Source: Hymenopellis radicata (Eukaryota > Basidiomycota > Agaricomycetes > Agaricales > Physalacriaceae). From it: 27,881 nucleotides of DNA. The DNA lies in contig JADNRX010000650.1 of the NCBI GenBank assembly GCA_015501595.1, positions 1-27,881 on the forward strand. The letters run 5' to 3'. The position numbers and the translations under genes are program-made. Shown one piece after another: positions 19,842 through 27,881 of this stretch (position 1 is its first letter; every line of letters starts with the position of its first letter). The notes under the pieces were generated by a model, which was given only the letters and a program-made list of their open reading frames with translations, did not search any database and was not told the origin of the DNA.

Positions 19842-20680
19842 ATGAAGCGCTCCCACCAGGCCACGTCTACGTCTACGGCCAGCAACCGCTCGGCAGAAGA
19901 ACCCTCCTCCAAGAGACTCAAGCACCATGGTTAGGTCTTATCTCTACCAATGTTCGCGTCTGACGTTCCACTCAGTCTTGTCCGCTTCAACGTCAACCGT
20001 GTCCACGTCATCATCCACCCGTCAGCGTCGCTCGAAGATGAGTCTACAGGACTTTGAAAGGCAGTTGCTAGCCCAAAGAGGAATACGCGAAGGTCAAAGA
20101 CTTCTAAGTGGCACCCACATACCGCACTGAAATGCTCTTCTATTCAGGTAGTACACCATGGCAGGACCAGTCTGGTAAGGATTTCCTCTAGATGCAACAT
20201 GTCTCGTACCGACTCGTGTCAGGAACCACCGGCCTCGTCAACGCCCAGTTACCGAACGAAACCCAAGTCAAAGTCGAGGGTACGTCAAGCCATCAACTGT
20301 GACTTCGTAGTGATGGCGTTATGCTTAGATTCCGACACGCCAGATGAGGCTCCCATGGATAAAGAGTCGCCAACGCCGCTGTCCCGAGGTCGACGGTCCG
20401 CTAAGCCCGAGATAGATTCGGTTTCTGGATCCAGGGACAGTCAAGGGGAGGTGAGCGTCCCAAAGGCAACTCAAAGGTATGTCCGTCGCAGTCTCAGCAC
20501 TCCTCCTGGCTAACCCTACACAGGAAGCCAGCTGGACCGAAATGTAGCCTTTGTGGAGAAACAGGTCACAATAGACGCACTTGCCCCTTAAAAGAGGAGT
20601 CGGAGCAGGAACTAACCACGCCAGTGCTCGAGGACTACTGCAACGATTCCCCGAAAGAGCCCGCGTCAGACTCCCCTTAA
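19842..20680 (+). CDS. CCHC zinc-knuckle protein, 197 aa, six exons
   Basis: Exons 19842-19929, 19976-20092, 20148-20174, 20223-20279, 20329-20476 and 20524-20680 join in phase; all five introns are GT-AG and 46-55 nt long. The N-terminus is basic with a likely nuclear signal (SSKRLKHH), followed by Ser/Thr-rich sequence, RQRRSKMSLQDFERQL and an acidic, proline-containing linker. A single zinc knuckle, CSLCGETGHNRRTC (C-x2-C-x4-H-x4-C), lies at about residues 153-166, with an acidic C-terminal tail after it. Such knuckles bind single-stranded RNA or DNA, or proteins; no further domain hints at a specific role. The very short third exon (27 nt) is supported only by phase and sites. The stop is about 170 bp from element copy 2, and the knuckle type is also common in transposon proteins, so an origin from a mobile element is possible. 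Confidence 0.75.
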
Positions 20681-20848
20681 TGTGTCGTAGTATACTTGAA
20701 CTGTTTTAGGTATAGTTGGAGAAGTTAATGAGGAAGCTCGACAAGTTCTGCGATCATCTAAAGACGAACCTTGAATACGCCGGAGATTTCGTCTCAGAGG
20801 CAAGTCAATTGGGTCCTCAATGCCGTTGATCGCGTAGTCAACAGAACG

Positions 20849-23800
20849 CGATGAGCAGTGGCGACGTGTAGTCGACCACTGGCCAGCCAGCCCTTGCCGG
20901 ACTGAATCCGATGTCAAGGGTGGTGGTAACAGAGAGAGAGAGGGCGGGATAAGCGCATCAAGCGCCAAATGATGTTGACATTGTTTGGTCGGTTCGGCAA
21001 GCCGGCATTGTCCACTTTAGGACACAAGTCCCTCTGCTGCTTTACCATTGTCACTCAACTTCAAGTTGGCGACTTGGATCTACTGTCCGACTTCAAGTCG
21101 CAGTGACATCGATACAAGCACTGTCTGCACGTAGTGCCTATACTTCGTTCGAACACAAGTCGTTATGGTGTCCTCGACGGCTGGGCGTGGACCAAGTAAG
21201 TTGTATCTTACATTAACGGTCATTGACTTAATCGTTTATAGTTCGCAGCTTTGAAGGCAAGGTCGGAAAGCGCTACGAAGATCTAAAGCTATTCGTTACA
21301 TCCCCCAATATGGATTTCATTTCCCCTCCCCCGTTCGGGACGCGTACTATTCATATGTACTGCGACTTTACATTCGGCCTCGACGATCCCTTGAATACTG
21401 CTCAAATATTCGACTACACCGTCGGCCACCTCGCGTTAATCGCCTCTTCCGAGTCCCTTCAATCCACCAACAACAACTCTGGCCGGTGGCTTCTATCCAT
21501 TATGCCGTCTGACGGGGAATTCGACCTGCTTGATCACGACAATCCATCGAATACGCTGGGTCGTGTTAAACAGGAATGGCGTCAAATTTTGGAGGGTGAC
21601 ATCAAGGAGCTGCGAAGGAAGGTTACCGCACTCCGCTCGCACGAGTTCTCCAAGGAGATTCAGAACGGAGTGAGGGACGACATGGTCATTGCCACACACC
21701 TTGGTCGGCTCAAATATTATACCGGGCGGCTCACAAATCCAATGACCCGCGACGAAACGTTCATGCTTTGGCGCTTGACTCAGCGCACTTGCTTGGAACT
21801 GGAAGCTCGTATCGCGTGGGTCAGCGAGGCTCGGGAACAGTTTATGTCTCCTATTGCAAAGCACTCCCCTCTCCGGAACGTTATTGGAGCGTATGTCAAA
21901 AACCTCGACGATGCTGAGAATTTGGTTAGGGCTGGGATACCTTGCTGGCTTGTTCGTCCCATAGACGGAGCAGACGCGGTTCGTGTTGACCGGTGGATCG
22001 AGGAACCTCTCACAAACCGCGAGTACACGGACGCCGCTGTCCCACACCCAGTCATTTTTACTGGTCAACCTTACGATCTCGAGAGGTACCGGGCCATGGC
22101 CAAATTCGCACACGACAGGGCATCTCCGGGGAGCAATTGGGGAGTAGCGGATGCACCACCAGCTCCTCAACTCGATTCGCAGCAGCTTTCCGTGCAGGGC
22201 GCTTCGGGAAGTGGCGGACCCTCCAGAAGCATTCGTGCATCTTCCAATTCGAGAAACAAACCCTGTAAGTATTGGTGTTGATGATTGGCTGCATCTAATC
22301 ATCTTACTAGATTCCTCCCGCTCGTCCCACAAGAAGCAAACCAATCAGATTCGCGACAAATTCCTCGACGTCGACTCGCCTCTCGTGCCACGATCTTTAC
22401 GACAGTGGATGCGAGCTTCACAATTCATCGGCAAGGACTTTGACCAGAATGTCAGGTCTAATCCCAAGGTCAATCGTGGTTACGCCTTGCCTGATCCTGG
22501 CTTTATCGCTGGCATGACCAATACGACCATTCGTGAGGCTTATATCACGGTATACCTCAAGTTGCGACACGCACTCCATTACCGCCTCAGTTCTCCCATG
22601 TTCGAACCGCTCAGCCCAACGGCGTGGCGCGATTTACTTGGAATCGAGACATTCCAGGATAAGCCCGATTCATATGTTGCGAAGCGGAGGAATGACGTGC
22701 AGACAAAGTTGATGGACTGTATAAAGGCCGGGAAGCTAGAGGTACCCTTTCTACTGCTTACTTTTTCATTAACTAACCTTTGAACAGGGTACTATCGATC
22801 TTGCTAAGATGGGGACGGCACCGGTCTCGTGGCGGGATCAACCTCTACCCAACCCACCGCCGGAGAATGTCATTTCGGAGATCTTTTGGGAGTTATTCGA
22901 GATCAACTTCCGATACGAGCTCGTAGCCCTCGATCGACTCTGCTACCAATTCAAGTCCGCCAACTTTGAGCAAGAAGGCCAGCCATTCGATGAGTTGGAT
23001 GCCTCAAGTACCGGGGACCGCGAGATCCGCATTCTCGGTTGCATACCTCATTTCAATGGACGACTCATTCCAGAAAGCTCTGACGTCGGACGTGCCGGCT
23101 TCGCCTCATCCGATATCGAGGAACGTCGTGTTGCATTGTGGGGGCTATTCCGCATCATGCGAGGTTGGACGAAGATGGACAAAATGACCGCCGGAACCAT
23201 CGAGCGTGCCATTACAATAGAATCTGGGAAGGATGTCAGCATCACGATCCTTGATGAATTTGAGAATAGGCTTGCGTGTTACTACGTCGGGTGCTTTGTA
23301 GCATGGTTCAGAAGGGCGCCTGTACTACCACACGGACTATGAAAAAGGTTCTGATTTTTTTTTTAAAATTATTACATCAACGTTGTACTACCAGAATGCC
23401 ACATTTAATGTACATTTTTTCACTGAATGGCTAGCCCGTCTGGAGTTTGTTCGTTGTGCAATCTTCGATTGAAGAGTGATTGAAGTTGCGTTTGCGAGAC
23501 TTTTTGAAGCACGTGGCTTCAGCCAAATCAGGCTCTTTCGCGCTCCTCTCCCACCACCACCTGTCACTCGACTACAAGTCGGGACGGTTGCTCTACGGTT
23601 ACAAGCCGAGGGCAGGCTCTGCGATTTCAAGTTGAGAGCTATTGGAGCCAACCACAAGTCGGGATTCTGCTCTTCGAAGAGCTGTGGAGGAATAATGCCA
23701 CCAAGTTATGCGTTACAAGTCCGTCCTGGAAGCTTACGCAGTGGTGGGCGGACTCTGAAGGTTACCCTTTACAAGACAAGATGCCAGACGTAGGTGATTA

Positions 23801-23879
23801 CACCGTTCTCGTTGTCCTGTGTCTCATTTATATACGGACACGGCTTAGGACTCTGTTGACGAAGAGCTGGCCGTGATTT
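20849..23879 (+). mobile_element. Repeat element copy 2, intact gene
   Basis: This is the best copy. Left homology with copies 1 and 3 begins at about 20849 and lacks their extra outer repeats. The left motif CGACGTGTAGTCG is at 20862-20874, and CCTTGCCGGACTGAATCCGATGTCAAGG follows. The right motif CGACTACAAGTCG is at 23569-23581. Further CAAGTCG half-sites lie in the 5' leader (near 21092 and 21155) and right end (near 23654). Homology with copy 3 continues past GGTTACC (23766) to GTGATT at about 23877, which marks the probable right tip. The subterminal, inverted arrangement of short repeats resembles that of DNA transposons such as CACTA elements, but no 5'-CACTA terminus or target duplication was identified. 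Confidence 0.7.
21165..23342 (+). CDS. Element-encoded protein of unknown function, 679 aa
   Basis: Exons 21165-21195, 21242-22264, 22311-22741 and 22788-23342 join in phase with good sites (GTAAGT twice, then GTACCC; acceptors TTATAG, ACTAG, AACAG; introns 46 nt each). The product starts MVSSTAGRGPIRSFEGKVG and contains an aromatic N-terminal part. A helical region follows (KQEWRQILEGDIKELRRKV, THLGRLKYYTGRLTNPM, LELEARIAWVSEAREQF), then LDDAENLVRAGIPCWLVRPI near residue 255, then a Ser/Gly-rich hinge around 320-345. The C-terminal half holds YLKLRHALHYRL, ENVISEIFWELFEINFRYEL and LWGLFRIMRGWTKMDKM. No DDE, HUH, reverse transcriptase or zinc motif is apparent. The AGIPxWLVRP core recalls, from memory, uncharacterised proteins repeated many times in Agaricomycete genomes. 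Being intact and repeated, it is the likely cargo or mobility factor of the element; which one is unknown. Confidence 0.8.
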
Positions 23880-24905
23880 GCACAGCTACTCCTCCTGCCC
23901 CAACGCTTAGGAGAAGTATCTCAGTCTCGGCCTGGAACTACCCCGCCCCTTTCCCCGCACCATTATCCCGTCGCTTTCCTACTCGTCCGTCTGCTGTGGA
24001 ACCTTCACATACCCAGCGCTGGGGCACGTAAACCATCTCCATGCAAACCATATGGAACTGAACTGGTGGTCAGCAATGATCTACTGTCTGCCAGCAAGAC
24101 GGGCACTTACCCAGACGGTTTCACATCCCATTCGCGCGTATTTGACTGCGCGCTCTCTCTCTGTCTCTCAAACCCTCGTCCCACCTACACATTCTCCCAA
24201 CATATCGGCGACCGTCTTCCGCTTTAGTGTCCGCGTCGGTCTCCTGATGTGCTCGCCACCTGGATTCATGGTTGTGGTTGCAGAAATGCCATCGGCGTCG
24301 GTAATGGTTGGACGGTATTCGGTAGAGGATTCTGTGGACGTGTAGGTGCTCGGTGTCACCACCGCACTCGTTACAGAGGGTGGAGAGAGAGAGGACCATC
24401 TCCTCTATCGGCCTCGGATTCATCATCATAGGTGTCAAGTCAAGATGGCTCGTCGACTGCCCATCGACGCTGTGTATCCGTCGATTTTTCCAGTAGGTGC
24501 TCATCATTGCCGTTACCGGATCCTGACTGACTCGCTTCTCTAGGACCGGTAGAACTACAAGCGTATGATTAGACGGAATAATCCCATCCGATTTCAAACA
24601 TACCGATGTGTGCAGATTCGGACCGCCAATCATGGCGATGTTCAGGCCATCGCAGAAGCACAGCTACTGCTGAGGTACTACATGCTTGGAGAGGTGGATA
24701 TGCCCCCACGGAAGTGAAGGAGCTACGAGCTCAGCGAGGACTTCCCCTCGCCTTCCTTCTACGTCTGCTTCACCATTCCACCTATGTCTTTTAAATCTGG
24801 CGGCAAATCCAGTAGTTCATTCACATCGAAATATATTTGAAACGTTCTCCCCCATAACCATTCGCGTATGTTACTTGTACATGTATTGCCAGGATCAAAC
24901 GACTA
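23880..24905. other. Gene-poor stretch with one uncertain minus-strand frame
   Basis: The first 240 bases hold nothing recognised. A minus-strand frame from 24633 to 24121 (170 codons) contains PIEEMVLSLSTLCNECGGDT followed by HLHVHRILYRIP and later a C-x-H-x-H, so a small zinc-binding domain is conceivable. A GTATGT...CTAG pair near 24602-24541 could be an intron joining a short upstream exon. A second minus-strand frame (24362-24168) is Ser/Thr-rich with a basic patch (RRPTRTLKRK) and could instead be the coding one. I cannot decide between them; a decayed gene is likely. Confidence 0.3.
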
Positions 24906-25789
24906 TCACTGCTTCCTCTGTTTCTTGGAACGAGCCTATTGAAGCAGTCAAAATGGACTCGTCTGCGCAGGCAGATGATAGACAACGAACCGTAACGACT
25001 TCGTCTTCTTCCTCGTCGTTCTCCTCGCGGGTGGTACGCTTGGCTCTCCCGCTACCGGATGGTCCGGCGTTGTTGTCCAAAGCTCGGCCTTTCCCCTTCA
25101 AGTTCCTTGTGCTAGCGCTACTCAAGAAATCCCCAGTGGGCGGAGGGGCGTCAAACTGAAATTGGAAACTGAGTCAGAACTGTGTACGAAGTGCTGGCTC
25201 TTACCAGATTGTCTGACTGGCTTGGCGGTACCGCCATGTCGTACCAGCCTAAAAGGGAGTCAGCACAATAGTTGCCACGCTGGCCGTGCATCATACCGGT
25301 GTAATGCCCAGAAAGATGGATAGTGCTCGAGGTTTCGCATCAGCATATGCATCAAAGAAGCAAGGAGCACTCACTTGTTCCCAAGAACTTCAAAAGCAAC
25401 CGTTTCGTGACGATTGAGGGTGATGTTCACACAGACTGTTTCCACCTGGGAACACATCAGTAAAGAGTTGCACGACATCCAGTGGTACACACCTTTTCTG
25501 GGATCAGCGTCGCCAGCGCCACATTCGCGGTAAGGTTTTCCGGGTCGGACTCATTGGCCTTGAAATTGATGCGAACGTGATTCAGCGATATCGAAGACCG
25601 TTCCTTATCGACCAAGTCGAAGGGGAGAGTAATATTGGTGATGATAATGCGGTTTTTGGATACCTGCCATGGTTTCTCCAAACCAGGTCGGGCCTGGTAG
25701 CTCCTATAGAGTTGTTGGTATACGAGCAAGGGAACAGATATAACGATTGCCTACCATTGCCCAAGATTACGTTCCGTTCGAATTGACAT
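24906..25789 (-). CDS. Nucleoplasmin-like domain protein, 194 aa
   Basis: Seven minus-strand exons join in phase: 25789-25755, 25703-25493, 25445-25375, 25325-25297, 25248-25205, 25155-24991 and 24935-24906. The N-terminal 130 residues follow the nucleoplasmin-like beta domain found in fungal FKBP39/FPR4-type proteins and free histone chaperones. It has an early Trp (LGQWSYQARPG), IIITNITLPFDLVDKE, VALATLIPEKVETVCVNI, ETVAFEVLGNNTIHLSGHY and GWYDM. A linker with GKGKGRALD-type basic sequence, an acidic run (EENDEEEDE, residues about 174-182) and a basic end encoded by the 30-nt last exon (ARSKKQRKQ) complete it. No FKBP prolyl isomerase domain follows, so it is a stand-alone chaperone. It probably binds histones in the nucleus as an oligomer. 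All six introns are GT-AG and 47-55 nt long. Confidence 0.85.
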
Positions 25790-25853
25790 TGTGTGGCTTT
25801 GAGTGGCTCTATGAAAGGTTTAAGGTGAGAGTGTTCGATCAGATGAACGCGTC

Positions 25854-25875
25854 TTAAATATATTCCGAGCACGTG
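25854..25875 (-). promoter_or_regulatory. E-box and TATA-like box upstream of the nucleoplasmin-like gene
   Basis: Read on the minus strand, CACGTG (25875-25870) is followed within about 6 bp by AATATATTTA (25864-25855), some 65 bp before the ATG at 25789. The order matches that in front of the CCHC gene. Confidence 0.5.
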
Positions 25876-25920
25876 CTTGGAAACAAAGGAGCTTAGGCTT
25901 TTGCGGGCCGGGTGCAATCA

Positions 25921-25970
25921 TCACACCGATCTCATCACACCGATCACAACGTTACCCCGATCACAACGTT
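25921..25970 (+). repeat. Short direct repeats upstream of the transposase gene
   Basis: TCACACCGATC occurs at 25921-25931 and 25935-25945; CGATCACAACGTT occurs at 25941-25953 and 25958-25970. They lie 55-105 bp before the transposase start. They may be subterminal binding sites for its own transposase, or promoter elements. They differ from the repeats of the other element. Confidence 0.6.
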
Positions 25971-26025
25971 CACTGTCGACCAGCACTCGTAGCCTTGACA
26001 GGACAGGATACACACGTTACACGAG

Positions 26026-27881
26026 ATGGGTGGTCGACGCCTGCATCAAGGTAGACCAATAGGTGGCCCGTCAAGTGCGCAACCGGTCCCAGAACAGCAT
26101 ATCTGTCAATGCTCGGACTGCGCGCTGGAGAGATTCGTTGATCCTCGAACTCTCCTCCCCGTTTCCGGACGCCTGTTCTACGAGAAAGAATGGAAGAAGC
26201 ATCAGCGAGAGCTTCAGGCACGTTCCAACGCTGTGGCCATATTATCGTCGTTGTCCGATGATGACATGCCCGTCAATGATGCATCGTCTCCCACACCTCC
26301 AGCTGATTCTTCAGCCCCCGAGTCAAATAACCCTTCTGTACCTTTCCCCGCTGAGCCAGGCGATGCACCTTCTCATCCTGACTCTGCGCCATCTCCCACG
26401 CCAGCTGATTCTCCAACCCCGGAGTCCAATGATCCCTCTGTTCCTCCATCCGCTGAGCCAGCCGATGCGCCCAAGCCACGTCGCGAAAGGCGTGCTCGCA
26501 GCCGCGATGGATCGAGTGATGATGCCCATGCCGACGATTATAATGACCCCCTATCTGTCGCGCTTCGTCTTTGTTTGAACAGATTACGCTGGTGGCGTGA
26601 GCCTTTGGCCAACGTCGAAGAATTGGATCTTGTTTTCTCAACGACTAGCAGTGGCGAGCTGGAGTTGTCACCGGATCACCCTGATAATCAAGCAGCTATC
26701 GAGTTGGAAACATGGTTGCTTGAAAGCCGCTCCCTGGCTGAGCGCGGGGGAATTAGCTCGCACATCCGTCATCGCCTACTTGCTGGTAGTGTTGATAGCG
26801 AGGTATCCGTCGCTCTCAAAGAACTCGAAGCAGTCAAGCAATCCAAGTATGTGGCAAGTCGTGAACGAAACCCAGTTAACGCAAGTACGTGATCAGAACT
26901 TGACCCTCTAGTGATACTAACACCTCAAGTATAGATCGATACTCGATGCATCCTACCGAATGGGAGCCAATTCAATTCCTCTGCCTCTTGCTCGCCTCCA
27001 CTCTCAATGTCTTTGCCCAACTCTCGATCCCCCGCGTCGCGTTCGTCCTACAAATGCTACGCCTATTACTTGGGACAATCTTCACTATATTCCAGATCCC
27101 CGAGGCAGACCGCGACCGGATCATGTCTGGTGTTCCGTCCGATGTTCGGACAGCGATGAAGCGACTGGATACGGACCCAGTGACCACTGCTTTTGTCTGT
27201 TGTCCAAAATGTTTTGCTACCACGAATATCCCGTCCGGCGACAAGCTGCCTGCATCACGGTACTGCACCAATATCCCAACGAAGGGAGGGAGGGCATGTG
27301 GTCGTAAACTCTTCAAGAAGGACTCGTGGACCCCAACAAGACGATACGTTTATCATGAATTCCAGCACTGGCTTGCACGGTTATATGCGCGTCCAGGTAT
27401 GGAGGGTAAACTTGATCGCACGCCGCCCGACCTTGGGGAGAACGAGGAACCTGCCGAGTTACGCGATATATGGGATGGTTCAGTCCTCCGTAATTTCAAA
27501 GGGCCAGATGGCAAGCGACACTTCCTAGATGGAGACGGCGAGGGTCGCTTGATATTTGGGTTGAATCAGGATGGCATGAACCCTTATGGGAACCGTATGG
27601 CTGGCAAAAAGGTTTCGATTGGACCCATTTACATGGTCTGTCTCAACCTTCCCCCCGAACTGCGCTATCGGATGGAGAATATCTTCCTTGTCGGCATCAT
27701 TCCCGGTCCAGCAGAACCATCGCATGGCGAGATCAACCACCTCCTCAAACCCTTGATGACTGATTTGGTGGAAGCTTGGGAGCATGGCTTCTACCTCAGT
27801 CGGACATCGGGACACCCCCACGGCCGGCGCGTACGATGCGCGGTGGTCCCTATCATTGCGGATCTCCCCGCCGCCGTCAGC
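26026..27881 (+). CDS. TNP2-like (CACTA/EnSpm) transposase, partial at right edge
   Basis: Exon 26026-26884, intron 26885-26934 (GTACGT donor, TACTAAC branch site, GTATAG acceptor), then exon 26935 open to the window end, about 602 codons so far. The N-terminus has HICQCSDC (residues 25-32) and a later His, a small zinc site common in this family. A Pro/Ser/Asp-rich part at 88-149 consists of two related repeats. Exon 2 carries a zinc ribbon (CCPKC ... YCTN ... CGRKLFKK), YVYHEFQHWLARLYARPGM, then the start of the transposase core. That core reads RLIFGLNQDGMNPYGNRM, where Asp of NQDG is the likely first catalytic acid, SIGPIYMVCLNLPPELRYR, NIFLVGIIPGPAEPS and LKPLMTDLVEAWEHGFYL. The remaining core lies outside the window. 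The frame is intact over all visible sequence, so the element may be recently active. The first ATG with the zinc site downstream was taken as the start. Confidence 0.85.

Noticed and set aside
20666..20968. Minus-strand frame beginning MALDALIPPSLSLLPPP, repeated at 2.9, 13.2 and 20.9 kb
   Set aside because: It recurs only because it lies in the element's non-coding left end; it reads through a GA-repeat and terminal motifs and differs downstream in each copy.
21493..22344. A 283-codon minus-strand open frame across the element gene (and its broken copy near 3569-4292)
   Set aside because: It is antisense to exon 2 of the intact spliced gene, which has clean splice sites and domain-like sequence on the plus strand; it has no splice support of its own.
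23476..23793. Plus-strand frame starting MIEVAFARLF, present in all three copies
   Set aside because: It lies in the right end after the gene's stop, is disrupted differently in each copy and reads through the subterminal repeats.
2797..23879. Element as an LTR retrotransposon or a Helitron
   Set aside because: There are no direct terminal repeats, reverse transcriptase, integrase or Rep/helicase motifs; the gene keeps its introns and the ends carry inverted short motifs instead.
25921..25970. CRISPR-like array
   Set aside because: Only two pairs of 11-13-bp repeats that partly overlap, in a eukaryotic setting; not an array.
26063..26578. 171-codon plus-strand frame and 122-codon minus-strand frame inside the transposase exon
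   Set aside because: Shadows of the Pro/Ser-rich part of the transposase.

Overview
The window looks like nuclear DNA of an Agaricomycete (mushroom-type basidiomycete) fungus. Genes are split by many very short GT-AG introns (mostly 44-58 nt). The proteins are ones typical of that group: a TNP2-like (CACTA/EnSpm) transposase, a C-terminal MYND finger protein, a small SUN-domain protein, a nucleoplasmin-like histone chaperone, a WD40 protein and a CCHC zinc-knuckle protein. No tRNA, rRNA or CRISPR array was recognised. Exon structures were worked out by hand, checking phase and splice sites; family calls come from motif recognition only.

Layout. 413-1364(+) is a compact SUN-domain gene. 1748-2443(-) is an unknown 200-aa gene. 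About 2580-5706 is copy 1 of a repeat element carrying a multi-exon gene, here frame-disrupted. 6148-6643(+) is a small unknown gene. 6998-7883(-) is an unknown gene whose 5' half is unresolved, head-to-head with 7942-9847(+), a coiled-coil protein with a C-terminal membrane anchor. 10130-10290 holds a lone left-end module of the element. 10470-10835 is a zinc-ribbon fragment resembling the TNP2 transposase. 11062-12572(+) is the MYND gene. About 12850-14248 is element copy 3, an internally deleted derivative that ends where a truncated MYND paralogue (14249-14930) begins. 15178-15573(+) is a possible membrane protein. 15817-17735(-) is a large Agaricomycete-type protein broken by three single-base frameshifts. 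18231-19526(+) is a WD40 protein with a tail anchor. 19842-20680(+) is the CCHC gene. 20849-23879 is element copy 2, with an intact four-exon gene for a 679-aa protein. 24906-25789(-) is the nucleoplasmin-like gene. 26026 to the right edge is the TNP2-like transposase, cut by the window.

The most notable content is the repeat element: three copies in 21 kb, two nearly identical, with the same 13-bp motif near both ends in opposite orientation (12 of 13 positions after reverse-complementing). Its large spliced protein has no transposase domain I can recognise. One copy keeps only the ends, as non-autonomous derivatives do. A second theme is nuclear architecture: a SUN protein, a tail-anchored coiled-coil protein with a short KASH-length tail, and a nucleoplasmin-like chaperone lie in the same window, although a functional link is inference only. 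A third is data quality: the broken element copy differs from the intact one in its coding region mainly by one-base indels, mostly in short base runs, which suggests consensus errors as much as decay.
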